Source: UBA2136 sp963974105 (GTDB lineage Bacteria > Pseudomonadota > Alphaproteobacteria > UBA2136). From it: a stretch of DNA of 64,000 nucleotides. Made by a program: the position numbers and the translations under genes. The stretch is taken from NCBI GenBank assembly GCA_963974105.1, contig CAXBBG010000001.1, positions 806,001 through 870,000 of the forward strand. Direction: 5' to 3'. The notes below the pieces were generated by a model. The model saw only the letters and a program-made list of their open reading frames with translations, was not told the origin of the DNA and did not search any database. How positions within the stretch are numbered: position 1 is the stretch's first letter; every line of letters starts with the position of its first letter. Of this stretch, positions 1 to 7,612 are shown piece by piece.

Positions 1-1
1 C

Positions 2-601
2 GAGCCAGATGGTACATCGTTTACAGCTGTTATGCCTACAACTAACGTTAACCGTACGCTTGAATTTACAAACGGTGTAACCTTTACAGTAAGTTCAGCA
101 TTTGACGTTACAACGTGGGGTGGTGGTACGATTGATATTCCAGCACTTGCACAAAACCCGCTAGACGAAGGCCGTGGTACTGACGGAGCTGTGCAGTTCT
201 CATCTCCATATAACACGCGCTTTGCAAACCAAAACGGTTTTGGATCGGGTACTTTAGCAGCCGTAGGTGTGGACAGTGACGGTTATGTTATTGGTTCATT
301 TACAAACGGTGAGTCCAAAAAACTATGGCAGTTGGTCGTGGCGGTATTCCAAGATACAGCTGAGCTAGAGCCGGTTGGTAACAACCTACTTCGTGAAACA
401 GACGGTTCAGGTGGCCCGCTTTATAAAGTGGCTGGCGTGGGTGGTACTGCGAAAATTGTTTCTGGTGCGCTTGAACAATCCACAGTGGATATTGCGCAAG
501 AGTTTTCCAACATGATCGTGACGCAGCGTGCGTTCCAGGCATCATCGACCATCATTTCGACGGCCGACCAGATGCTGAACGAGTTACTGCAAATTCGATA
601 A
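2..601 (+). CDS. flgE: Flagellar hook protein FlgE, C-terminal part (cut by left edge)
   Basis: The frame is open from base 2, so the window cuts the gene and only the last ~199 residues are present. The C-terminus has the conserved FlgE/FlgG tail: LEQSTVDIAQEFSNMI, then VTQRAFQASS and a final LNELLQIR. This coiled-coil segment packs in the inner tube of the hook. The preceding beta-rich part (YNTRFANQNGFGSG, then DGYVIGSFTNGESK) fits the hook D1 domain. The product would be the extracellular universal joint between rod and filament. A strong terminator follows at 665-694, so flgE ends its transcription unit. FlgE is preferred over FlgF or FlgG because of the long beta-domain, but the missing N-terminus prevents certainty. 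Confidence 0.9.
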   Translation, partial: EPDGTSFTAVMPTTNVNRTLEFTNGVTFTVSSAFDVTTWGGGTIDIPALAQNPLDEGRGTDGAVQFSSPYNTRFANQNGFGSGTLAAVGVDSDGYVIGSFTNGESKKLWQLVVAVFQDTAELEPVGNNLLRETDGSGGPLYKVAGVGGTAKIVSGALEQSTVDIAQEFSNMIVTQRAFQASSTIISTADQMLNELLQIR

Positions 602-664
602 GTGTTGGAACGTTAACGGCTGGAGCATCTTCTCCCCCCCCTGATAGCACTTCAGCCGGTCCCT

Positions 665-694
665 AAAAAACCTCTCTTCGGAGAGGTTTTTTTT
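665..694 (+). terminator. Rho-independent terminator after flgE
   Basis: An A-run, CCTCTC, a TTCG tetraloop, GAGAGG and eight T. This is a textbook intrinsic terminator with the extra-stable C(UUCG)G loop, 64 bases after the flgE stop. Confidence 0.9.
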
Positions 695-910
695 ATGCGA
701 ATAACAGGCGAATAGAGGTGGAATGAAAGCGGAATAGGTGAGGTATAAAGGTGGAATGAAATCGTTGCCCGCTTCATTTTTTGATAAAAAGCGAATGGAA
801 TGTATCTTTTATGTGTATACAATGCAAAGATGTGAATGCAGAAATAGGCCTCTGCATAACAATTTTTATATTCACACCCACCTTTATTTATAATATTATT
901 TTATACGCAT

Positions 911-940
911 AAAAAAACACCGCTTAGGGTGTTTTTTTTT
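911..940. terminator. Probable bidirectional terminator
   Basis: An A7 run, CACC, a short loop, GGTG and T9. The symmetrical A and T runs let it work in both directions. It sits between flgE and the convergent gene whose stop is at 960. The ~210 bases between the two terminators are AT-rich with no gene that I can see. Confidence 0.75.
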
Positions 941-959
941 GATTTCGAAGATTTAGGTT

Positions 960-1442
960 TTACGTGAAACTGGGCGTAAACGTCGTTTCTTGTTTAAATG
1001 GGTTGTGTTTACCTTGACCTATGGTTGTAAGCTGCAATGAACGATCATTCATCTTTTCAGCATAAATACCAAGGATACCAGCAGGCGGGGTGCCGTCACT
1101 TTCATTGTATGTGCTTTTAACGTATATGGTGTGGAAAGTATTTTGAGCGTGGGTGATTAGTGTGTCTTTGCTTGCATAGCTTATACAATCTTTTTGTGTA
1201 TAAGCGATACGCTTGGCGTAAACAATATTTTCACCATCTAATATTTCAACTATAAAGAAATGGTTTTCGTTTAAACCGCCTTCTTGAAGTTGGTGTTTAT
1301 TGTATATCAGTTCGCTCCCATGGTTAAGGATGCTATCGTCTATACGTGTCACCATAACAGTGAGGTCTTTGGTGTTGTTGACAATGTGGGGTACAGGCGC
1401 CTTTTGACGGCTAAGAAGCTGACGTAAAGTTTGTTTAAACAT
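960..1442 (-). CDS. Hypothetical protein, 160 aa
   Basis: A complete reading frame on the minus strand, with AAGGA eight bases before its ATG. I do not recognise the family. There is no signal peptide or membrane segment. The N-terminus is basic (MFKQTLRQLLSRQK), and the middle looks like an alternating beta domain (FFIVEILDGENIVYAKRIAY). It lies alone, ending against a terminator and starting ~410 bases from the divergent rpsL. The good ribosome binding site and terminator support a real gene; the function is unknown. Confidence 0.7.
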   Translation of the reverse strand: MFKQTLRQLLSRQKAPVPHIVNNTKDLTVMVTRIDDSILNHGSELIYNKHQLQEGGLNENHFFIVEILDGENIVYAKRIAYTQKDCISYASKDTLITHAQNTFHTIYVKSTYNESDGTPPAGILGIYAEKMNDRSLQLTTIGQGKHNPFKQETTFTPSFT

Positions 1443-1854
1443 GGTAGATCCTTAGCCCTTTGGGGGCGCTAGGTAAAAAGAATAAGTTTTGTACTTAGTA
1501 AGTTGTGGGTGCATAAGGGGGTAATATCAAGCTTAAAAATTTCACATAGGTATGAAATGTTGTGAGTTATTGCCGCTATTTAAGAGGATATATAGATGGT
1601 TTGTATACACCGCGCTGATGTACGTGTTTTAATATCAACTGAATTTTGACCCGTGAAATTGAAAAAGCTTGTTATTTCATCACTTAGTGCTTGACGAAGT
1701 CGTGTCTTTGGCGTAGAAAGGGCATGTTCTTTATTGAACGCAATAGGGAAATTTGGTGGCACGCATTGCCTTTAACCATTTTTCAAAGTAAATGTGCGAA
1801 GCCTTCATATTGGTTCGCCCATTTTTTATTTTATAAAAAACAAGGATATTATTT
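1443..1854. other. Intergenic region upstream of rpsL
   Basis: 412 bases between two divergent genes. It must hold the str operon promoter. A possible -35 is TTGCCT at 1767-1772, with TAAATG 16 bases further on at 1789-1794, but the match is only fair. A 60-codon minus-strand frame (GTG at 1762, AAAGG upstream, stop at 1580) is possible but resembles nothing I know. No other structure is obvious. Confidence 0.4.
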
Positions 1855-2226
1855 ATGCCTACAATTAACCAATTGGTACGTAAGCCTCGTAGTAACCCGA
1901 AGGACAAAACTAAAGTCCCTGCGTTACAAGCTTGCCCGCAAAAGCGTGGCGTTTGTACACGTGTTTACACAACAACCCCTAAAAAGCCGAACTCTGCTTT
2001 ACGTAAAGTGGCACGTGTTCGTCTAACAAACGGTTTTGAAGTTTCTTCTTACATCCCGGGTGAAGGTCACAACCTTCAGGAACACTCTGTTGTTCTTATC
2101 CGTGGTGGTCGAGTAAAGGATTTACCGGGTGTTCGCTATCACGTTATCCGTGGTACTCTTGATACTCAAGGTGTATCTGATCGTAAACAAGGCCGTTCTA
2201 AATACGGTGCAAAACGTCCGAAGTAA
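1855..2226 (+). CDS. rpsL: 30S ribosomal protein S12
   Basis: Full-length S12 (123 aa), part of the decoding centre of the small subunit. The hallmark loops are present: TPKKPNSALRKVARVRL around residues 40-57, and GGRVKDLPGVRYHVIRG around 83-100. Both loops carry the lysines where streptomycin-resistance changes occur, and here they are wild-type. AAGGAT precedes the ATG. It is the first gene of the str operon, with rpsG 12 bases downstream. Confidence 0.98.
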   Translation: MPTINQLVRKPRSNPKDKTKVPALQACPQKRGVCTRVYTTTPKKPNSALRKVARVRLTNGFEVSSYIPGEGHNLQEHSVVLIRGGRVKDLPGVRYHVIRGTLDTQGVSDRKQGRSKYGAKRPK

Positions 2227-2238
2227 GGAGACTCAATT

Positions 2239-2709
2239 ATGTCTAGAAGACACGCAGCTGAAAAACGCGAAGTACTTGGCGATCCTAAGTACAACGACGC
2301 TATCGTAACAAAATTCATGAACCTTATGATGCTTGACGGTAAAAAATCAATCGCCGAGAAAATTTTCTACGGTGCAATGGACGGTGTTAAAGCCAAAACT
2401 GGTAACGACCCTGTCGCTCTTTTCCGCGAAGCTTTGGAAAAAGTTCAGCCGGAAGTTGAAGTACGCTCTCGCCGTGTTGGTGGTGCAACTTACCAAGTGC
2501 CTTGTGAAGTACGTGCTGAACGTGCTCAAGCTCTTGCAATTCGTTGGATCGTACAGTACGCCCGTGCTCGTAATGAAAAAACAATGAAGGACCGCCTAAT
2601 GAACGAACTTTTGGATATTTCAGAAGGTCGTGGTGCTTCAATGAAGAAACGTGAAGATACGCACAAAATGGCTGAAGCGAACCGCGCGTTTGCTCACTAC
2701 CGCTGGTAA
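2239..2709 (+). CDS. rpsG: 30S ribosomal protein S7
   Basis: Full-length S7 (156 aa), which nucleates assembly of the 16S 3' major domain and is often the translational repressor of the str operon. The S7 signature lies near the start (DPKYNDAIVTKFMNLMMLDG), with VEVRSRRVGGATYQVP in the middle and the C-terminal ANRAFAHYRW. AAGGAGA gives a strong ribosome binding site. A stable hairpin follows at 2719-2750, before fusA. Confidence 0.98.
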   Translation: MSRRHAAEKREVLGDPKYNDAIVTKFMNLMMLDGKKSIAEKIFYGAMDGVKAKTGNDPVALFREALEKVQPEVEVRSRRVGGATYQVPCEVRAERAQALAIRWIVQYARARNEKTMKDRLMNELLDISEGRGASMKKREDTHKMAEANRAFAHYRW

Positions 2710-2718
2710 TATTTGCTT

Positions 2719-2753
2719 GAAGGAGGTGTGAAGAAATTTTCACCTCCTTCTTT
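2719..2753 (+). terminator. Hairpin between rpsG and fusA (attenuator or processing site)
   Basis: A perfect 10-bp stem: GAAGGAGGTG at 2719-2728 pairs with CACCTCCTTC at 2741-2750 around a 12-base loop. Only three T follow, so it may be a weak terminator, an RNA processing or stability site, or a regulatory structure rather than a full stop. The left arm is a near-perfect Shine-Dalgarno sequence. Confidence 0.6.
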
Positions 2754-2833
2754 GTAAAAATTGCCCAAAGCAGGTAAAAGAAATAAAAAATAACGGCTTT
2801 TCATAAGCCACAAAGAGAAAGAGACTATAAAAA

Positions 2834-4912
2834 ATGGCTCGTAAAGTTCCTTTATCTGACTACCGTAATATTGGTATTATGGCGCACGTTGATGCTGGTA
2901 AAACAACAACAACTGAGCGTATTCTATTTTATACTGGTAAGTCACACAAAATTGGTGAAGTACATGATGGTGCTGCCACTATGGACTGGATGGCTCAAGA
3001 ACAAGAACGTGGTATTACAATTACTTCTGCTGCGACAACTTGTACTTGGGACAAGCACACAATTAACATTATTGATACACCAGGACACGTTGACTTTAAC
3101 ATTGAAGTAAAACGTTCTGTACGTGTACTTGATGGTTTGGTTGCTGTATTCTGTTCTGTTGGTGGTGTTGAACCACAATCAGAAACAAACTGGGGTCACG
3201 CTAACAACTATGGTGTGCCACGTATTTGTTTTATTAACAAAATGGACCGTACAGGTGCTGATTTTACAAGCGGCGTGAAAATGATTCGTGAACGCTTAAA
3301 CGCAAACGCTATTCCTATTCAACTTCCAATCGGCTCTGAAGAAAACTTCAAGGGCTGTATCGACCTTGTTAAAATGCAAGCGATTATCTGGAACGACGAA
3401 ACGATGGGCGCTGCTTACGACGTGCAAGAAATTCCTGCTGAACTACTTGACGATGCTAAAGCTGCACGTGAAGTGTTGATTGAAGCTTCTGTTGAAGCTG
3501 ATGAAGAAGCAATGATGGAATACCTAGAAGGTATTGAGCCAACTGAAGAAAAACTTATGGAACTTATCCGTAAGTCTACTTTAAGCATGGCTTACTTCCC
3601 TGTAATGTGCGGTACTGCGTTTAAAAACAAAGGTATTCAAACACTTCTAGACGCTGTTGTAGCTTACTTACCAGCGCCTAATGAAGTTGCTGAAGCAAAA
3701 CTTAAAGGCCAAACAGAAGCGGGTGAGCCAATTTTATTGACACCTTCTGATGATGCTAAAATGTCTTGCTTAGCGTTTAAAATTGCGACGGATCCATTTG
3801 TTGGTCGTTTAACATTCGTACGTGTTTATTCAGGTGTTATTTCTTCTGGTTCTTACATCTACAACACTTCTAAAGGTAAAAAAGAACGTGTTGGACGTAT
3901 TGTAATGATGCACGCTAACAACCGTGAAGAAGTTTCTGAACTACGCACAGGTGATATTGGTGCGATTGTTGGTCTTAAAGATACAACAACTGGTGATACA
4001 CTTGCGTCTGAAGGTTACGACTGCGTGCTAGAGCGTATTATAGCGATGGACCCAGTTATTTCTATGGCGATTGAACCAAAATCTAAAGATGCTCAAGAAA
4101 AAATGGGTGTTGCACTTGGTAAGCTTGTGGGTGAAGATCCTTCATTCCGCGTATTTACTGACGAAGACTCTGGTCAAACAATTGTTGCCGGTGTTGGTGA
4201 ACTTCACCTGGATATTATGATTGACCGTCTAAAGCGTGAATTTGGTGTTGAAGTAAGCGTTGGTGCGCCTCAGGTTGCCTACCGTGAAACAATCCGTCAA
4301 AGCGCTGAATGTGTTGGTAAACACGTTAAACAATCTGGTGGACGTGGTCAATACGGTCACTGTGTTGTTCGCTTTGAACCAAACGAAGTTGGTAAAGGTT
4401 TCGAATTCGTATCTGAAATCGTTGGTGGTGCTATTCCTCGTGAATACGTACCAAAAGTTGGTGAAGGTATCGAAGAAGCGCTTAAGAACGGTATGGTTGC
4501 TGGTTACCCAGTGGTTGACGTTAAAGCGACTGTATTCGATGGTTCTTACCACGAAGTCGATTCATCTGAGATGGCCTTTAAAATGGCTGGTATTCTTTCT
4601 GTACGTGACGCTATAAGCAAGTGTTCACCAGTACTTCTTGAGCCTATTATGAAGGTTGAAGTTGTAACGCCAGAAGATTACATGGGTGACGTGATTGGAG
4701 ATATTTCTTCTCGCCGTGGTCAAATCCAAGGATCAGAAGAGAAATTCGGTAAAACTGTTATTATTGCACACGTTCCTTTAGCGAACATGTTCGGTTATGT
4801 AACAAACTTACGTTCCCTAACGCAGGGTCGTGCCGATTACTCTATGACGGTATCACACTACGACGATGTACCTTCAAGCGTTGCGGATGAAATCCGTGCC
4901 GCTGCTTCTTAA
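2834..4912 (+). CDS. fusA: Elongation factor G
   Basis: Full-length EF-G (692 aa), the GTPase that drives tRNA-mRNA translocation and, with RRF, ribosome recycling. The GTPase motifs are intact: AHVDAGKTTTTERI, DTPGHVDF and NKMDR. Domains II to V follow, including SGGRGQYGHC and SSRRGQIQG. The ribosome binding site is AAAGAGAAAGAGA. In most proteobacteria tuf follows at once; here two hairpins and no gene follow. Confidence 0.98.
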   Translation: MARKVPLSDYRNIGIMAHVDAGKTTTTERILFYTGKSHKIGEVHDGAATMDWMAQEQERGITITSAATTCTWDKHTINIIDTPGHVDFNIEVKRSVRVLDGLVAVFCSVGGVEPQSETNWGHANNYGVPRICFINKMDRTGADFTSGVKMIRERLNANAIPIQLPIGSEENFKGCIDLVKMQAIIWNDETMGAAYDVQEIPAELLDDAKAAREVLIEASVEADEEAMMEYLEGIEPTEEKLMELIRKSTLSMAYFPVMCGTAFKNKGIQTLLDAVVAYLPAPNEVAEAKLKGQTEAGEPILLTPSDDAKMSCLAFKIATDPFVGRLTFVRVYSGVISSGSYIYNTSKGKKERVGRIVMMHANNREEVSELRTGDIGAIVGLKDTTTGDTLASEGYDCVLERIIAMDPVISMAIEPKSKDAQEKMGVALGKLVGEDPSFRVFTDEDSGQTIVAGVGELHLDIMIDRLKREFGVEVSVGAPQVAYRETIRQSAECVGKHVKQSGGRGQYGHCVVRFEPNEVGKGFEFVSEIVGGAIPREYVPKVGEGIEEALKNGMVAGYPVVDVKATVFDGSYHEVDSSEMAFKMAGILSVRDAISKCSPVLLEPIMKVEVVTPEDYMGDVIGDISSRRGQIQGSEEKFGKTVIIAHVPLANMFGYVTNLRSLTQGRADYSMTVSHYDDVPSSVADEIRAAAS

Positions 4913-4925
4913 GTTGATTTGTTTG

Positions 4926-4970
4926 TTATTCATTCCATGCGCGTAGGTTACTACGCTTTGGAATGAATAA
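4926..4970 (+). other. Two-tier hairpin in the fusA 3' region
   Basis: A perfect 12-bp stem (4926-4937 with 4959-4970) encloses a 3x2 internal loop and a second 6-bp stem, GCGTAG/CTACGC, with a GTTA loop at 4947-4950. No T-run follows, so this is not a classical terminator. It begins 14 bases after the fusA stop and may stabilise the transcript 3' end or bind a regulator. Confidence 0.6.
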
Positions 4971-5000
4971 TTTAAACATATCTCTTGAGGTTGATTGATT

Positions 5001-5032
5001 AAAACACCTAGCTTACGCTAGGTGTTTTTTTT
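5001..5032 (+). terminator. Intrinsic terminator of the str operon
   Basis: ACACCTAGC at 5004-5012 pairs with GCTAGGTGT at 5017-5025 around TTAC, with flanking A and T runs. It is likely bidirectional, also serving the minus-strand gene that ends at 5055. Confidence 0.9.
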
Positions 5033-5054
5033 GTTCGAAGGGAGGGGGTTTAAT

Positions 5055-5258
5055 TTATTTATGAGCAAGCTTAATTGCTTTAGCGTCAAAGTTATGAAAA
5101 CCTTTTAGCTTTTTTACTTTTGTCTTTTTTTGAAATTGATGTGTAATGGCTGCCTTTGTCGCGATATTTAAAAAGCTAAGTAAAAGGCAAACACCTGCAT
5201 AACAAGTAGTTACAACAAAAATAATTGAGATAATAATAAGTTTAAGGATCGTATCCAT
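5055..5258 (-). CDS. Small single-span membrane protein, 67 aa
   Basis: Function not recognised. Residues 3-30 form one long hydrophobic helix (ILKLIIISIIFVVTTCYAGV onward). A lysine-rich tail follows (QKKTKVKKLKGF), which by the positive-inside rule would stay in the cytoplasm. I chose the ATG at 5258 rather than the GTG at 5267, because AGGTGA lies five bases before the ATG. It shares the bidirectional terminator at 5001-5032 with fusA. Confidence 0.55.
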   Translation of the reverse strand: MDTILKLIIISIIFVVTTCYAGVCLLLSFLNIATKAAITHQFQKKTKVKKLKGFHNFDAKAIKLAHK

Positions 5259-5395
5259 TTGAGTCACCTGTGACGTTTGAGGAAGGATAAAAGTTTATAG
5301 ATATATTGATTTCTATTGAATATATAAGGTTTGAGGCGTCATTTTTCAAGGGTTTGAATTGTATAAACAGGTTTATACAAACGTAAAGATGTTTT

Positions 5396-5411
5396 TGGCA
5401 TAGCATTTGCA
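5396..5411 (+). promoter_or_regulatory. Sigma-54 promoter before the methyltransferase
   Basis: TGGCATAGCATTTGCA matches the RpoN consensus (TGGCAC-N5-TTGCW), with the invariant GG and GC exactly ten bases apart. It sits 73 bases before the ATG at 5484, so the predicted start of transcription gives a leader of about 60 bases. Confidence 0.7.
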
Positions 5412-5483
5412 ATTATTTTAGTGGATTTATATGCGTTTTATTTAAAGCGTTTAGAAAAACATTGAATAAATAGGTTGAAAAAG

Positions 5484-6305
5484 ATGGAATTTAAAACGGT
5501 AGCATATCAAACAAACGGTTTAGACGTAGAGGTTTATGATGAACGCTTTGCACATGGAGACCCTTTGCTTGAAGGTGATCTGGAGTTTTATTTGGAATAT
5601 GCACGCCGTTATGGGCGTGGTGGCGGTGGCCCTGTTTTAGAACTTGGCTGCGGTACTGGTCGTATTACATGGGAACTGGCATGTATGGGCTGTGACGTGG
5701 TTGGTTTAGATCTTTCTCCTTTAATGATTTCACAAGCGAAGGATAAAATGTTTTCTATGCCTTCTGCTGCATTGCGCCATATCGAATTTTTAGAAGGGGA
5801 TATGACCGCTTTTGATTTGCAGCGTGAATTTCCGCTTGTGATTGTACCTGGGCGTACATTCCAGTGTTTGGACACGGTTGAAAAGCAAAAGGATTGCTTG
5901 AAAATGATGCGTGGGCACATGGAAGATGGTGGTCGTTTAATATTAGACTTGTTTGACCCTAAATTTGAACCTGTGAGTGAAGAGCAATTGGAAGAAGATG
6001 AAAATAATCTACCGATTGTGAAGCACCCTAAAACAGGGAATTTGGTGAAAATTGACTTTGTAGAGCGTGTTAGTGATATGTTTACGCAAACGTTTGAAGA
6101 CACTTATTTGTATAGTGAAATGACCTATACAGGCACAGTTTTACGCACAGAAGAAGCGAAGCTTAAAATGCGCTGGAGCACAAGGCAAGAAATGTTGCAC
6201 CTATTTGAAATGTGCGGTTTAGAAGTGACAGAAGAATATTCAGACTTTTATAAAAGTGCGCCAGCATACGGCAAAGAACAGGTTTGGGTTTTGAAAAAGA
6301 AATAA
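5484..6305 (+). CDS. SAM-dependent methyltransferase (class I), substrate unknown
   Basis: A Rossmann-fold methyltransferase of 273 aa. Motif I is VLELGCGTGRITWELA near residue 47, and the acidic end of strand 2 is VVGLDLS. A post-I segment FLEGDMTAFDL and motif IV-like LVIVPGRTFQ follow. The C-terminal half holds beta strands typical of small-molecule methyltransferases (YLYSEMTYTGTVLRTEEAKL). A TTG at 5475 is also in frame, but the ATG at 5484 has AGG nine bases upstream. The gene stands alone between a sigma-54 promoter and a terminator. Co-expression with motility or surface genes is inferred from the promoter only; the substrate cannot be read from sequence. Confidence 0.8.
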   Translation: MEFKTVAYQTNGLDVEVYDERFAHGDPLLEGDLEFYLEYARRYGRGGGGPVLELGCGTGRITWELACMGCDVVGLDLSPLMISQAKDKMFSMPSAALRHIEFLEGDMTAFDLQREFPLVIVPGRTFQCLDTVEKQKDCLKMMRGHMEDGGRLILDLFDPKFEPVSEEQLEEDENNLPIVKHPKTGNLVKIDFVERVSDMFTQTFEDTYLYSEMTYTGTVLRTEEAKLKMRWSTRQEMLHLFEMCGLEVTEEYSDFYKSAPAYGKEQVWVLKKK

Positions 6306-6397
6306 CGGCGGTTAAATAATTTTGCAGCGGCTTTATACACGTAAGGTGTGTATACCAGTCTCGTAAAGTGATCTCTATTCACATATCACGTGTAGTT

Positions 6398-6422
6398 AAA
6401 AGGGGCATTTGTGCCCTTTTTA
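6398..6422 (+). terminator. Terminator after the methyltransferase gene
   Basis: GGGCA at 6403-6407 pairs with TGCCC at 6412-6416. The stem is extended by A-T pairs and runs into T5. Confidence 0.8.
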
Positions 6423-6525
6423 TTATCCATATATCAATTGTATACTTTTTATTGTTAAAGGGGGTTGTAATGAAAATGTTTGCTCTTATAACGTATACAA
6501 CAAGGAACGAAATAGGATAAATACT

Positions 6526-6747
6526 ATGCAAAATATGACAAAGTCTAACGCACCCACAGCAACTGACCTTCCGGCATGTTCGTCAGCATCTGTGGTGAAT
6601 ACACCTTCAATGCCCATTGAAGCACTTTTAGATTCGATGGTAGAAAGTGACGCTATGCAAAGTATATTATCCATGCTCAAGCAAGAGGGACTTGCCAAGC
6701 CATCCTTAAGTATGAAGGTTCAAGATAAAACAGTTAAAGTACATTAA
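6526..6747 (+). CDS. Small hypothetical protein, 73 aa
   Basis: The longer frame from 6409 overlaps the preceding terminator, so the ATG at 6526, with AGGATAA upstream, is the sensible start. The product is soluble. It has a Ser/Thr/Ala/Pro-rich N-terminal third (SNAPTATDLPACSSASVV), then a helix (IEALLDSMVESDAMQSILSM) and a basic tail. I do not recognise it. It is flanked by terminators on both sides, so it forms its own transcription unit. Confidence 0.5.
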   Translation: MQNMTKSNAPTATDLPACSSASVVNTPSMPIEALLDSMVESDAMQSILSMLKQEGLAKPSLSMKVQDKTVKVH

Positions 6748-6776
6748 AACTTAGTTCGCACGTTTTCCCTTCGTTG

Positions 6777-6806
6777 CCCCCATGCTTTATGTATGGGGGT
6801 CTTTTT
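6777..6806 (+). terminator. Terminator after the 73-aa gene
   Basis: CCCCCAT at 6777-6783 pairs with ATGGGGG at 6793-6799, followed by TCTTTTT. Confidence 0.85.
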
Positions 6807-6830
6807 ATGTGGGATGTGTGTTTACAATAC

Positions 6831-6855
6831 AAAAAAAGCCCTCAAATGAGGGCTT
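6831..6855 (-). terminator. Minus-strand terminator
   Basis: AAGCCCTC (6836-6843), loop AAAT, GAGGGCTT (6848-6855). The A-run is on the left only, so read on the minus strand it ends in T7. It lies 17 bases beyond the stop of the 48-codon minus-strand gene at 6872-7018. Confidence 0.85.
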
Positions 6856-6871
6856 GAAGGTCGATAACATT

Positions 6872-7018
6872 TTAACGTAAAGCAGATGCTAGCAGTATGG
6901 AATTTGAAAATTGTTGAGAAGGCGTTTTACCATCTCTTTCATTTTTGTGGGTATTTGGCGCCTTTTTCTGTTGAAGTGCACACAGTAAAAAAGGTGAAAT
7001 CATTAAATAAATAAGCAT
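6872..7018 (-). CDS. Small secreted or membrane peptide, 48 aa (candidate)
   Basis: A 48-codon minus-strand frame with ATG at 7018 and AGGA nine bases upstream. It is followed at once by a minus-strand terminator (6831-6855) that has no other gene to serve. The first 15 residues are hydrophobic (MLIYLMISPFLLCAL); the rest is polar (QQKKAPNTHKNERDG). This looks like a short membrane-anchored or exported peptide. No family is recognised. Support comes from the ribosome binding site plus the dedicated terminator. Confidence 0.5.
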   Translation of the reverse strand: MLIYLMISPFLLCALQQKKAPNTHKNERDGKTPSQQFSNSILLASALR

Positions 7019-7330
7019 ATATATTTCCTAGTTTTGAAAGATGTTATGAAAATTATTGACGTTAAATGCCCTTAACTAAAAGATGAGGGTTAACGTTTTG
7101 GCTATAAATTTGTAGGACTATTTTTTTGGTGTATCCGTACTCCTTGTTGATGTTGTGTATTTTGTAAGAGCTGATAATGACGGTAATAACGACCATAATT
7201 TTTTGCGAAAAGGTAAAGATATGTCTTGATTGGCTATGTATAGTGAGTTGTTAAAGACTTTGCAAGTAAAGGATCGCTTTTTGTTTAAAGTTTTGCTATT
7301 TTTATAGAAAGAATAAATAAAGGTAGTGTT
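7019..7330. other. Divergent intergenic region upstream of fliQ
   Basis: 312 bases. A possible sigma-70 promoter reads toward fliQ: TTGACG (7056-7061), 17 bases, AAAGAT (7079-7084). A weak sigma-54-like TGGCTATAAATTTGTA begins at 7099, but its -12 element is GT, not GC. Two TTAACGT/ACGTTAA-type words lie at 7059-7066 and 7090-7098. A 75-codon minus-strand frame (7118-7345) overlaps the fliQ start and is unlikely to be real. Confidence 0.35.
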
Positions 7331-7609
7331 ATGACACCAGAACAAGTTATTGATATGGGCAGATTAAGTATTGAAACCCTTTTATGGGTGAGTACGCCTA
7401 TTATGTTGGTGGCTTTAATTATCGGTTTGATCATTGCTCTTTTTCAAGCGCTTACTTCTATTCAAGAAATGACACTCACGTTTGTGCCTAAAATTCTTGT
7501 TGTTTTTATTGCGCTTATTATTGTAATGCCTTGGATGGGGGATAAAATTCATACCTTTGCCTTAGAGCTTTTTGCAATGATAGCCACAGCACCTGGAGGT
7601 GCTGGCTAA
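7331..7609 (+). CDS. fliQ: Flagellar export apparatus protein FliQ
   Basis: 92 aa with the two-helix FliQ pattern. The N-terminus VIDMGRLSIETLLWVSTPIM opens helix 1. The centre has the conserved GLIIALFQALTSIQEMTL, then the second helix PKILVVFIALIIVMPWMG. FliQ subunits form part of the export gate (FliP5Q4R1) in the MS ring. fliR follows three bases later, but neither fliP nor flhB is adjacent, so the flagellar genes are scattered. Confidence 0.95.
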   Translation: MTPEQVIDMGRLSIETLLWVSTPIMLVALIIGLIIALFQALTSIQEMTLTFVPKILVVFIALIIVMPWMGDKIHTFALELFAMIATAPGGAG

Positions 7610-7612
7610 GCC

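Noticed and set aside
300..545. Minus-strand frame inside flgE
   Set aside because: Shadow of the hook gene coding sequence.
1580..1762. 60-codon minus-strand frame with AAAGG before a GTG
   Set aside because: No recognisable protein features, it overlaps the likely rpsL promoter region, and no terminator follows. Kept only as a remark.
1757..1772. TGGCACGCATTGCC upstream of rpsL as a sigma-54 promoter
   Set aside because: The -24 box is perfect, but only eight bases separate GG and GC; ten are required.
7118..7345. 75-codon minus-strand frame overlapping the fliQ start
   Set aside because: Its start lies inside fliQ, it has no convincing ribosome binding site, and its composition looks random.
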